DNA of 64,000 bases, from positions 7,259-71,258 of the forward strand of contig CAYXQJ010000017.1 in assembly GCA_964467455.1 (NCBI GenBank), given 5' to 3'. Of this stretch, positions 43,602 to 50,312 are shown in pieces. Numbering within the stretch: the first letter of the stretch is position 1; every line of letters starts with the position of its first letter. The position numbers were made by a program, and so were the translations under genes. The stretch is from OLB6 sp964467455 (GTDB lineage Bacteria > Bacteroidota > Ignavibacteria > Kapaibacteriales > Kapaibacteriaceae). The notes below the pieces were generated by a model, which searched no databases, had not been told where the DNA came from, and saw only the letters and a list, made by a program, of their open reading frames with translations.

Positions 43602-43641
43602 TTTTTGACTCATCAAAATTGCATTTTTGACTCATCAAAAT
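43602..43641. promoter_or_regulatory. Two operator-like sites TTTTGA-N4-TCAAAA spaced 22 bp
   Basis: An 18-bp block (TTTTTGACTCATCAAAAT) occurs at 43602-43619 and again at 43624-43641, a period of 22 bp or two helix turns. Each copy contains a TTTTGA/TCAAAA dyad and a TTGACT that could serve as -35. This is the natural control site for the rightward small-gene block. The gap 43396-43912 otherwise holds a C-rich stretch, then a G-rich stretch (43680-43860) with many GGTGGGG runs and no gene. Confidence 0.55.
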
Positions 43642-43679
43642 CTCATCACAACCTATTACCCCTCATACACTTGCAAGGT

Positions 43680-43870
43680 TTCAGCATAGTGGTGGGGGCT
43701 GGTGTGGAATTGTGGGGGAATAGTGGTGGGGCAGGGGGAGAATAGGGGGCTGGTGCGGTGGTGGTGTGCGGTGTGGTGTGGCTGGCATCATGCCAGTGGT
43801 GGGGCAGTGGTGGGCTGGTGGGCTGGCAGTGAGCTCGGCTGGCTGGCTGGCAGTGGTGGGGCTGGAATTG
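43680..43870 (+). other. G-rich tract at the GC-skew switch
   Basis: The plus strand changes from C-rich (42.1-43.5 kb, e.g. CCCCCTCCCCCC) to G-rich (GGTGGGGGCTGG, GGGGCAGGGGGAG, repeated GGCTGGCTGG). Several runs of three or more G could form quadruplexes. Skew switches often mark replication origins or strand-bias borders. Confidence 0.5.
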
Positions 43871-43912
43871 AATCGGAATAGGTCACGAATAGCAGTGATG
43901 GGAGATCGGATT

Positions 43913-44170
43913 ATGGGTGGTGGTGGGAAGCGTAGGCGGGTTGTGAAAGCGCGCAGGGGGTTGGCGGCAATGCCGGCCGAGCGGTTGGCGGAAGTGGCAC
44001 GGGCTGGCGGGCTGGCTGCGGCGGCAAGCTTGGGTGAGCTCGGCCGGCAGGAGCGGGCGCGCGCAGGCGGGCTGGCAATTGCTGGTCGGCCGCGGCGGCC
44101 GGGCGGCGGGCGGCCGAAGGGGAGTAGGAATAAGGTGAAGCCGGACGAGCTCGATCAGGCTAGCGAGTAG
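43913..44170 (+). CDS. Small basic AT-hook-like protein
   Basis: An 85-residue Ala/Gly/Arg-rich protein (KRRRVVKARRGLAAMPAERL, two ARAGGLA units, then GGGRPKGSRNKVK, an AT-hook-like motif). Likely binds nucleic acid. The ATG at 43913 follows GGGAGATC and is preferred over several upstream ATGs. Confidence 0.55.
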   Translation: MGGGGKRRRVVKARRGLAAMPAERLAEVARAGGLAAAASLGELGRQERARAGGLAIAGRPRRPGGGRPKGSRNKVKPDELDQASE

Positions 44171-44403
44171 CTGGCAGTCTATTCGGGGGCTGTTGGTGGG
44201 CTATTCCGGGCCCGTTGGCTGGGCTGGCGGGAAAGAATTTTGGGAGTATTTGAGTGCTGTTTTTAGGCTATTCGGTGGCTATTCTTGGCCTATTCTGAAA
44301 ATATAAGCTTGCAATGGGGACGGACGGACGATAGATTTTCGGTGTGGGCTGGCGAGCACTACCGCCGGCCGAGAAGTAGCACTAGAGAATGGGAGATTGG
44401 ACA

Positions 44404-44649
44404 ATGGCCAAGAATATTGAATTCGCTTGGCGGTACGAACAATGGCAGCGCGATTGTTTGGATGAGTACAACGAAAGATTCTGCGAAAATCGGGAATACT
44501 GTGAACCGCCCGAGCATGATGTAGACCCAGGCCTGATTGTCGAATTCGGTGAAGACGGGTCCGCCTATCCGCACGGCATTGGTGGCACAAGCCATATTCC
44601 CGATGCCGTGAAGCCATGGCGAGAATCAGAGTGGTTTGTAGCACGGTAA
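44404..44649 (+). CDS. Small acidic hypothetical protein
   Basis: An 81-residue protein (MAKNIEFAWRYEQWQRDCLD, EYCEPPEHDVDPGLIVEF). Start at 44404 set by GGGAGATTGGACA; an ATG at 44389 lies inside the leader motif. No family known. Confidence 0.6.
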   Translation: MAKNIEFAWRYEQWQRDCLDEYNERFCENREYCEPPEHDVDPGLIVEFGEDGSAYPHGIGGTSHIPDAVKPWRESEWFVAR

Positions 44650-44662
44650 CGCGCACCGATCT

Positions 44663-44687
44663 AAGCGCCGTTGGGGTTGCGGCGCTT
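44663..44687 (+). terminator. Hairpin with T-rich tail after the 44404 gene
   Basis: AAGCGCCG (44663-44670) pairs with CGGCGCTT (44680-44687), loop TTGGGGTTG, followed by TGTT. One of several GC-rich hairpins that sit between a stop codon and the next CACTAC/GGGAGAT leader. Confidence 0.5.
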
Positions 44688-44766
44688 TGTTCGGTATGCG
44701 TTTACGATCGATCGACGGATTTAGGCGCGCATCACTACTCGCGCCGCCACTATGGGAGATCAGACA

Positions 44767-45417
44767 ATGGCCAGTTTGTTCGAGCGGTATCGGCCGCGCG
44801 TATGGGGTGATGTAGTTGGGCAGGACAAAGCGGTGGGGATTGTTGAGAGATTGCGCGGTGGGGCTGGGCTGGGTGGCCGAGCGTTTTGGCTGGCTGGGCC
44901 CAGTGGCACGGGGAAGACCACGATTGCGAAGCTGATTGCGGCCGAGCTGGCGGACGATTATGCGACGGAGGAAATCGTCGGGCGCGATGTTTGCGCTGCG
45001 GATTTTGCGCGATGGGCGCGGCAATTTAGGATTCGGCCGATCGGCGATAAGGCGGGCTGGGCGATTGTCGTTAATGAAGCGCACGGTGTGCGCAGGGATT
45101 GTATTGAGAGATTTTTAGACTTGCTGGAAACATTGCCGCCATTTGTGGTGTTTGTCTTCACGACGACGAATGATGGGGCTGACCGGTTATTCGACGAACA
45201 AGCTGACGCGCCGGCTTTCGCTAGTCGGTGTGTCAGTTTGCCGATGGCGCGCCGAGATCTGGCGAAAGCTTTCGCCGAGCGCGCCCGGGAGATCGCGCAG
45301 GCGGAAGGATTGGACGGCCAGCCCGTGGAAGCTTACGTAAAGCTTGCGCAGAAGTATAAGAATAACTTCCGCGCAATGCTGGGGGAGATTGAAAACGGCG
45401 GAATGCTGCCGGATTAG
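44767..45417 (+). CDS. Clamp-loader-like AAA+ ATPase
   Basis: A 216-residue ATPase resembling RFC small subunit/DnaX. Box II reads RYRPRVWGDVVGQDKAV (7-23), Walker A GPSGTGKT (44-51), the Walker B region is VVNEAHG (101-107) where clamp loaders have DEAH/DEAD, sensor 1 is TTTND (132-136) and the arginine-finger SRC motif is ASRCVSLP (152-159). A domain II helix bundle follows, but the C-terminal collar domain is absent. It may act on the host clamp or compete with the host loader. The Asp-to-Asn change in Walker B could weaken ATP hydrolysis. Strong leader motif upstream. Confidence 0.75.
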   Translation: MASLFERYRPRVWGDVVGQDKAVGIVERLRGGAGLGGRAFWLAGPSGTGKTTIAKLIAAELADDYATEEIVGRDVCAADFARWARQFRIRPIGDKAGWAIVVNEAHGVRRDCIERFLDLLETLPPFVVFVFTTTNDGADRLFDEQADAPAFASRCVSLPMARRDLAKAFAERAREIAQAEGLDGQPVEAYVKLAQKYKNNFRAMLGEIENGGMLPD

Positions 45418-45439
45418 GTAGGGAATAGGGCCCGATTGT

Positions 45440-45464
45440 GCGCCGCGGGGTGGTAGCGCGGCGC
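45440..45464 (+). repeat. GC-rich intergenic hairpin
   Basis: GCGCCGC (45440-45446) and GCGGCGC (45458-45464), loop 11 nt, between the AAA+ gene and the leader of the next gene. Similar hairpins: 45801-45814 (GGCCCGATCGGGCC palindrome), 46110-46116/46129-46135, 46433-46439/46447-46453 and 47514-47521/47538-47545. Confidence 0.55.
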
Positions 45465-45546
45465 CATGTCGGTTCCTATTGGGGTGGACAATTGCGGGCC
45501 GCGCGCGTCACTACCGCGCCGGGCCGCCACTATGGGAGATCAGACA

Positions 45547-45798
45547 ATGGCGCGAATTGAAATGGCGCTGCACTACCCATTAGGTGGTAACACAATCAAA
45601 GTTTTTCGTGACAGCCCACTATTCGATGGGCGCAGGTGGTGGCAGCTCGGGGATAGCGCGCTGCGGGAATTGTACGTTTGCACTTATGAGCTCGGGCCCG
45701 TCGATGATCGAGGCGAATATGATGGCTCGATTCGGCAATGGGCAGCGCAGGCGCGCGAGTTGGTGGACCGCCATAAGGGTTGTGTTTTTGTGTATTAA
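45547..45798 (+). CDS. Small hypothetical protein
   Basis: An 83-residue protein (RWWQLGDSALRELYVCTYEL, RQWAAQARELVDRHKGCVFV). Start at 45547 set by GGGAGATCAGACA; the leader copies that of the AAA+ gene. Function unknown. Confidence 0.6.
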   Translation: MARIEMALHYPLGGNTIKVFRDSPLFDGRRWWQLGDSALRELYVCTYELGPVDDRGEYDGSIRQWAAQARELVDRHKGCVFVY

Positions 45799-45842
45799 CG
45801 GGCCCGATCGGGCCGCCACTACTACTACGGGGAGATCGAGCG

Positions 45843-46094
45843 ATGAAAAGCGCGGCAGAATCGAGATTGCGCGGCGCGGAGCTGGTTGAGCACTTGAATC
45901 GAGCACTTGCCAGCGGGCGCACGGTTTGGATTTTATCCCATCTTCGCGCGTGGGAAGTATCAGCGAAGACAGCGGCGAAGTGGGAAGCCAGCGGGCGCCC
46001 TATCTTCAAGGCGAGCGCGGATGGCGCGAACGCGCTTATGGGCCAGGGCAAGGACTACGTGTGCATCGATTGGTCGGGCTGGCGGATTGTGTAG
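45843..46094 (+). CDS. Small hypothetical protein
   Basis: An 83-residue protein (LRGAELVEHLNRALASGRTV, GQGKDYVCIDWSGWRIV end). Leader with CACTACTACTAC and GGGAGATC. Mixed alpha-beta pattern, no family known. Confidence 0.6.
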   Translation: MKSAAESRLRGAELVEHLNRALASGRTVWILSHLRAWEVSAKTAAKWEASGRPIFKASADGANALMGQGKDYVCIDWSGWRIV

Positions 46095-46178
46095 GTGACA
46101 GGGCCCGTCGCGCGCCGATCTGCCAGGCGGCGCGCCATCGGTTTCTGTTTCGGGGAGCACTACTGAGGGAGATTTACC

Positions 46179-46415
46179 ATGTCGATCGAAGCATATAGCG
46201 CGAACGAAGTACGCGAGGGGCTGGAGCTGCCGGCCGATTGCCATTGTGAATGCGACGGCTGCCACGCGGAGGCGCCATGCTGGGTGGACCTGCGCGAGCC
46301 TGGTGAGTGGGCGTATTGCGAGAAGTGCTGGACAAAAATCGCGTGGAAGCTCGAACGGCGCGCGGCACAGCGGATTACAGCTCGCGGGTTCCGCGACTTT
46401 GAATATCTGGACTAG
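46179..46415 (+). CDS. Small putative zinc-binding protein
   Basis: A 78-residue protein with CHCECDGCHAEAPC and CEKC, six Cys plus one His, likely one or two zinc sites. Helical end (KIAWKLERRAAQRITARG). Preceded by GAGCACTAC and GGGAGAT. Confidence 0.6.
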   Translation: MSIEAYSANEVREGLELPADCHCECDGCHAEAPCWVDLREPGEWAYCEKCWTKIAWKLERRAAQRITARGFRDFEYLD

Positions 46416-46499
46416 AAACCTTCCCGCCAACGGGCCGCGAGGGGCGCGCGGCCTGCTGCGGGGCGGTTTCCAGCAGCACTACAAAGGGAGATCCGAACA

Positions 46500-46748
46500 A
46501 TGGCACGATTCAACGAAGGAGATCGCGTCGAACTAATCAGCGCGACGATGGTTTACGGGCCGCCATTCGACTTGAAGACGAAGCAACCGGCGCCACAATT
46601 CGGCCGGCAGTGGCGAATGGTTGGCGAGATCGGCACAGTCGAGCGCGTTATCGGCGGCCGGCTGCTGGTGCGATTTGAGAACGGCGGCAAGTATGCAGGG
46701 GCCTGGGTGGACGTGGATAGGGTCCGGGCGGTTGCGGCTGCAAAATAA
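46500..46748 (+). CDS. Small SH3-like beta-barrel protein
   Basis: An 82-residue protein whose pattern FNEGDRVELISATMV ... GEIGTVERVIGGRLLVRFEN ... WVDVDRVRAV fits a KOW/SH3-type barrel. Such folds bind RNA, protein or DNA. Leader motif present. Confidence 0.6.
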   Translation: MARFNEGDRVELISATMVYGPPFDLKTKQPAPQFGRQWRMVGEIGTVERVIGGRLLVRFENGGKYAGAWVDVDRVRAVAAAK

Positions 46749-46835
46749 TTAGCTTGCAATAGCCCCGCAGCACGATAGGATTAGGGGCGAGGGTTGGTTG
46801 AGCACTACTTACCACGAACGAAGGGAGATCATGCG

Positions 46836-47018
46836 ATGCGATTGACGATCACGATGGACCTGGACAATGCCGCGTTTGAGGATGGAGGCGGCCAGGAAAT
46901 CACGCGGATATTGACAGACCTATGCCGCAAATTGCCCGACGAAATCTGCGAAGGCAATCGGGCACTGTTCGACATCAACGGCAACCGCGTAGGCACGGCC
47001 GAGATCGTCCAAGGCTAA
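46836..47018 (+). CDS. Small conserved phage protein
   Basis: A 60-residue protein (MRLTITMDLDNAAFEDGGGQ ... FDINGNRVGTAEIVQG). Proteins of this shape, with a DxDNAAFE start and a DxNGNxVG end, are common in phages and have no known function. An ATG five bases earlier stops after four codons and is rejected. Confidence 0.65.
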   Translation: MRLTITMDLDNAAFEDGGGQEITRILTDLCRKLPDEICEGNRALFDINGNRVGTAEIVQG

Positions 47019-47029
47019 CGCGATCCCGC

Positions 47030-47062
47030 GGAGGGCCGCCACGGTGGCCCCGAGCATGGGTT
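47030..47062 (+). repeat. Hairpin block, copy 1 (CCCGCGGAGGGCCGCCA ... GGCCCCGAGCATGG)
   Basis: After the stop of the 46836 gene, GGGCC/GGCCC hairpin within CCCGCGGAGGGCCGCCACGG and TGGCCCCGAGCATGG. A near copy lies at 48508-48547 after another stop codon; there GGGCCGC/GCGGCCC pairs around CAA. Both are followed by a G/T-rich stretch. Repeated terminator or processing element. Confidence 0.55.
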
Positions 47063-47096
47063 TCGTTTTGCTGAGCACTACCAAAGGGAGAACACG

Positions 47097-47498
47097 ATGA
47101 CGATTCAGGAATTTATTGAGCAGGCAAACTTAACGATGAGCGTCGAATATGCGGCCAGCAACCCACACATGGAGGAGGATCGCAAGCATCCGATGGATCA
47201 CTGGGCGTGCCGGATCACTGACGGCGCGAACGTGATGGAGCTCGTTTTCTCCAAGGGCCAGGGCCATCACAGCGAAGAACCGCAGCTCGACGAGGTTCTA
47301 GATTGTCTGGCAAGCGATGCGGCCAGCATTCAGGACGGCGCCAGTTTCGAGGATTGGGCCGCCGATCTTGGGTACGACACGGACAGCCGCAAGGCTGAGC
47401 GCACGTATCAGGCCGTGAAGGATCAGGCCGAGAAGTTGCGCGCGTTGCTGGGCGATGACAACTACGAGCGTTTACTGTGGGAGATCGAGCGACTGTAA
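47097..47498 (+). CDS. Conserved phage hypothetical protein
   Basis: A 133-residue protein: MTIQEFIEQANLTMSVEYAA, MDHWACRITDGANVMELVFS, PQLDEVLDCLASDAASIQDG, FEDWAADLGYDTDSRKAERT. I recognise the pattern from many phage and mobile-element genomes, without known function. Leader with GAGCACTACC and GGGAGA. Confidence 0.65.
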   Translation: MTIQEFIEQANLTMSVEYAASNPHMEEDRKHPMDHWACRITDGANVMELVFSKGQGHHSEEPQLDEVLDCLASDAASIQDGASFEDWAADLGYDTDSRKAERTYQAVKDQAEKLRALLGDDNYERLLWEIERL

Positions 47499-47578
47499 AC
47501 GCCACCCAGCCGCGGCGCCTCACCTGCAAGGGATCGAGGCGCCGAAACTGGTTCGCGTTTCCTGCGGAACACCACACC

Positions 47579-47974
47579 ATGCCACTACACCCACGATTTA
47601 CCGCCGCTGACTTGCTCGCGCCGATCGGCAAACTTGTCTACTTGCGCCTACAACGGCGCGGGGGCAAGAGTTGCGGCGGTGTGGATGCCAGCGAAGCGAA
47701 CGGCAGCGAGTGGGTAGCATTCGAGGGGACCGTGACGGACGTTGACGCGGCCGGCCGCGTGCGAGTCGAGCCAGTGGCCGGCGAGGGGTTCATCTGGGGC
47801 AGTGCCGCCAGTTTTCCGCTGGCGGCCGATATTGACGCAGCACTACTCCGGCCCGAGGCCAATGCTCGCCTGGCAGGGCTGGGATTAAAAAAGAGCGAGC
47901 CGGGAGATCGAGGGGAAAGAGAAGATGGCACCGTATTCGGACGCCCAATTGAAGGAGATCAAGGCCAACATTAA
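47579..47974 (+). CDS. Hypothetical protein
   Basis: A 131-residue protein with SH3-like strands (GKLVYLRLQRRGGKSCGGVD, FEGTVTDVDAAGRVRVEPV). The start at 47579 lacks the GGGAGAT leader and has only GCGGAAC upstream. It overlaps the next gene by 50 nt. Confidence 0.5.
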   Translation: MPLHPRFTAADLLAPIGKLVYLRLQRRGGKSCGGVDASEANGSEWVAFEGTVTDVDAAGRVRVEPVAGEGFIWGSAASFPLAADIDAALLRPEANARLAGLGLKKSEPGDRGEREDGTVFGRPIEGDQGQH

Positions 47975-48125
47975 GAAGATGGCCGCCAATAAGCCGCATT
48001 TGGTGCGCGAGCGAGTTGGGTACTACCTGGACTTGGCGACGGACGCGCACGAGCGGAACGACGACGCGACTTGCTACGAGTGGATACAGCACGCGAAGGA
48101 GCAGGCGCATCATCGGCACGGGTAA
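47925..48125 (+). CDS. Small helical protein
   Basis: A 66-residue helical protein (DAQLKEIKANIKKMAANKPH, ERNDDATCYEWIQHAKEQAH). AGGGGAAAG precedes the ATG. It starts inside the previous gene. Confidence 0.55.
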   Translation: MAPYSDAQLKEIKANIKKMAANKPHLVRERVGYYLDLATDAHERNDDATCYEWIQHAKEQAHHRHG

Positions 48126-48173
48126 GACGGGCAAGAGTTGAGCACTACCAAAGCACTACGGGAGATTGAAACC

Positions 48174-48506
48174 ATGAACACGAACACGACGAGCGAGGCG
48201 AGCGCCGCCACTACGCCGATAACGATAACCGGCAGGGCGCTGACACCCTACGCGCTGCCGATGGTGCACCTCGGCGGGACTTCGCGGGGCCGACTGATTC
48301 AACAACGAACGATGGCCGCCCATGCCGTCGAAATGGCCGCCAAGGCCGTTGAAATGACCGCACCACTGCTGAAAGACTTTGTTTTATATGAAGACGCTAC
48401 GGCCCGGCTGGAAGTGGCCAGGATCGCCACGGCGGCGCGATTGAACACGCTGGGCGAGATCGCACGGCAGTTGATGGCCGAGGCCGAGGCAATCGAGAAG
48501 CAGTAA
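48174..48506 (+). CDS. Hypothetical helical protein
   Basis: A 110-residue Ala/Met/Thr-rich protein (MAAHAVEMAAKAVEMTAPLL, ARIATAARLNTLGEIARQLM). The start follows a doubled CACTAC and GGGAGAT leader. Confidence 0.6.
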   Translation: MNTNTTSEASAATTPITITGRALTPYALPMVHLGGTSRGRLIQQRTMAAHAVEMAAKAVEMTAPLLKDFVLYEDATARLEVARIATAARLNTLGEIARQLMAEAEAIEKQ

Positions 48507-48605
48507 ACCCCATCCCGCGGAGGGCCGCCAAGCGGCCCCGAGCATGGATTGGGTTGACACAGCCCCGGTGTTCAGGGGCAGGACGCTTTAGACTGGGAGA
48601 TTGAC

Positions 48606-48959
48606 ATGACGACGAAAACGACAAAGGCCAAGGTAACACTGGCTGAGCGTGAGGATGTCGCGCGCGAATACGGCTTTGATGGAGTGTTAGCAATCGTGGA
48701 TCACGAGACGCACGGCCGGCTACTTATCGCTGACGGATACGGAGGAGAGGGCCAGCCTCGCGGCGGTTGCGTGCGATGGGAGCACGGTGGCGTGTGGCAG
48801 CTCAAGTCGAACGACACGCTCCAGTCGCTCCGAAACGGCGAGTGGAACGACTGTGCGACATTGCTTGATGCCGTGTGCCACGGCGAAGACCGATCGCGGC
48901 CCGTGCTGGACTTCTCCGGCAACGCGATCGCTAACGTAGCAAAAGCCGCGGGCCTGTAG
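48606..48959 (+). CDS. Hypothetical protein
   Basis: A 117-residue protein (EREDVAREYGFDGVLAIVDH, YGGEGQPRGGCVRWEHGGVW, ATLLDAVCHGEDRSRPVLDF). The leader has GGGAGAT but no CACTAC; upstream lies the second GGGCCGC hairpin block. No family known. Confidence 0.6.
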   Translation: MTTKTTKAKVTLAEREDVAREYGFDGVLAIVDHETHGRLLIADGYGGEGQPRGGCVRWEHGGVWQLKSNDTLQSLRNGEWNDCATLLDAVCHGEDRSRPVLDFSGNAIANVAKAAGL

Positions 48960-49005
48960 TCCTTTTTTGTACCGACAACAGCACTACTCAAACGGGAGAT
49001 CGAGG

Positions 49006-49383
49006 ATGGGAACGAATCACACGCAAGGCGAGTGGAAAGGGCAGGCTGGGCCAGATGATGCAATCTGGATCAAGGCCGAAGGATTCGGGCCGCCAGGAAC
49101 GCCACTGGCCAAGGTTTACTTGCGGGCTGTTGAGGGGCACTACCCGCAGTCGTCGTATGCCGAGCGAGACGCTAACGCGATGCTGATCGAGAAGGCGCCC
49201 GCCATGTACGAAAAGCTTATCGCGGTCGTCGATGATCTCGATTGGGATCTAGACGACTACGACACCCCATACAACATGGATGACGTAATTCATCTTGCCG
49301 AGCATCTTCGTTCGATTGCTAGCTGGGTGGTAAAGGAATTGCGCCCGGCCGTCGAGGGGAAGGCGGTGCAGCATGACGCCTAG
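49006..49383 (+). CDS. Conserved phage hypothetical protein
   Basis: A 125-residue protein (GTNHTQGEWKGQAGPDDAIW, YAERDANAMLIEKAPAMYEK, IAVVDDLDWDLDDYD). The 'A-x-RDA-x-A-x-LI-x-x-AP-x-M' block is common in phage proteins of unknown function. Leader AGCACTACTCAAACGGGAG. Confidence 0.65.
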   Translation: MGTNHTQGEWKGQAGPDDAIWIKAEGFGPPGTPLAKVYLRAVEGHYPQSSYAERDANAMLIEKAPAMYEKLIAVVDDLDWDLDDYDTPYNMDDVIHLAEHLRSIASWVVKELRPAVEGKAVQHDA

Positions 49384-49588
49384 CACTGCCACAACGCACT
49401 ACATCAAGGCCCGCGCGACCGGCGCAAAGCAATGGCAATACATCACGCGATGGGGCGGACTCAACCGGTTGCGAGTTCATGCCGGGGAATACACCGAGGA
49501 GGAGGCAATCCGCAAGGCCGCAACAGTGCGCTCAGGATGGGAATTCCGCGCCGTCGCCATGCCCAAGCCGAAGGACGGTGCCCCATGA
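49373..49588 (+). CDS. Small hypothetical protein
   Basis: A 71-residue protein (TTHYIKARATGAKQWQYITR, RLRVHAGEYTEEEAIRKA) with a compact alpha-beta look. It starts inside the previous gene (11-nt overlap) and ends on the next start. Confidence 0.6.
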   Translation: MTPSTATTHYIKARATGAKQWQYITRWGGLNRLRVHAGEYTEEEAIRKAATVRSGWEFRAVAMPKPKDGAP

Positions 49589-49968
49589 TGCAGCTATCCC
49601 TATTCGACAAGCCGGCACCACCACGGGCCGCCACGGCCGCCGGCCTGCAACGCTTCACCGAATATCGCATCGGTGAACGCTCGCTACTCACGCCCGGCAC
49701 CATCTTCCGCGCGACAGGCGGGCCGTACTATGAAGTCCTGCAACCGGACGGAACCACGGCGCGCATGTCGATGGGCGACAAGGGCCCCTACAAGTTCCGC
49801 GCGTACTGCGAGCAGGGCCGCCACAAGTGGATCGAGGCCTGGGGGCGCGATGGTTTTTGCGTGCTGCCGTTGGTGAGCGATGGGAGAAGCCCGGCATTGC
49901 CGAAGCTGGTACGCAGGGAGTACAAGGTTAAGGGGCGGGTGAGAAGGAAGGAGCGGCGGGGACGATGA
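49585..49968 (+). CDS. Small protein with N-terminal beta-clamp binding motif
   Basis: A 127-residue protein beginning MMQLSLFDKP. QLSLF is the canonical bacterial sliding-clamp binding pentapeptide (QL[SD]LF). The rest is a beta-rich domain (YRIGERSLLTPGTIFRATGG, PYYEVLQPDGTTARMSMGDK) and a basic tail (RREYKVKGRVRRKERRGR). It could recruit or block the host clamp. ATGATG overlaps the upstream stop. Confidence 0.65.
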   Translation: MMQLSLFDKPAPPRAATAAGLQRFTEYRIGERSLLTPGTIFRATGGPYYEVLQPDGTTARMSMGDKGPYKFRAYCEQGRHKWIEAWGRDGFCVLPLVSDGRSPALPKLVRREYKVKGRVRRKERRGR

Positions 49969-50168
49969 CACGCGAACAAGCGATTGCACAACTTGCAGGA
50001 TCAGAGCGAGGTCAGCGTGCGCTCGCTCACTTACTAAACTGGCTCGACGACAGTGGCGTTGGGCTCGATTCATACAATCAAGCCGCCGTGTTCACTTTGC
50101 TCGAAAGCGCGTGGCTCAATCCAGGCAGCACGCGCGATATGATGCGTGCCGCCATTGACACACCGTAA
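49965..50168 (+). CDS. Small hypothetical protein
   Basis: A 67-residue helical protein (REQAIAQLAGSERGQRALAH, YNQAAVFTLLESAWLNPGST). ATGA overlap with the previous gene. It ends just before the structured element at 50180. Confidence 0.6.
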   Translation: MTREQAIAQLAGSERGQRALAHLLNWLDDSGVGLDSYNQAAVFTLLESAWLNPGSTRDMMRAAIDTP

Positions 50169-50179
50169 TCAGGACACAC

Positions 50180-50291
50180 CCCGACCCCGGGCTAGCGTTG
50201 GTAGTGCTCGCGAAAGGGCGATCGGAAATTTCTGCGGGTTCTGTCCCGCCGATCTCCCGCCGATTCGCCCACCGCCCGGGGTCGGGTTTTT
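50180..50291 (+). ncRNA. Candidate structured small RNA with anti-leader segments and terminator
   Basis: A perfect 13-bp stem (50180-50192 with 50274-50286) closes an 81-nt loop and is followed by TTTTT. Inside, GGGCGATCGG (50216-50225) pairs with CCGATTCGCCC (50260-50270, one bulge) around a GCGGG/CCCGC hairpin (50234-50249). TTGGTAGTGCTC (50198-50209) is complementary over 12 nt to GAGCACTACCAA of the 47097 and 48174 leaders; CGATCTCCCG (50250-50259) is complementary to CGGGAGATCG of the 49006 leader. It could be a trans-acting RNA or only a terminator. No promoter was identified. Confidence 0.45.
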
Positions 50292-50312
50292 CTCATTGAT
50301 GGAAGGGTTGCC

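Larger units (their letters stand above)
43900..49005 (+). repeat. Family of 12 shared translation leaders: (G)AGCACTAC ... GGGAGAT ... ATG
   Basis: GGGAGAT(C) ends 5-9 nt before the start codon of twelve genes: motif starts at 43900, 44391, 44754, 45534, 45830, 46167, 46486, 46823, 47086 (GGGAGA), 48160, 48595 and 48994. Ten of these also carry CACTA(C) upstream: GAGCACTAC at 44354, 46155, 46800, 47073 and 48140, AGCACTAC at 46475, 48152 and 48980, CACTAC at 44733, 45509 and 45817. The leaders before 44767 and 45547 are near identical over 25 bases (GCCGCCACTATGGGAGATC). The distance between the two parts varies from 0 to over 20 nt. GGGAG acts as the SD; the other motif has no known role. 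Confidence 0.8.

Noticed and set aside
43515..43745. 76-codon plus-strand frame
   Set aside because: It spans the paired operator-like repeats and the G-rich tract, with no ribosome site and no ordered sequence.
44733..49005. CACTAT-GGGAGA resembles the end of the T7 RNA polymerase promoter
   Set aside because: The gap between CACTA(C) and GGGAGA varies from 0 to more than 20 nt, the upstream half of a T7-type promoter is missing, and no single-subunit RNA polymerase is seen. GGGAG at a constant distance from ATG fits an SD.
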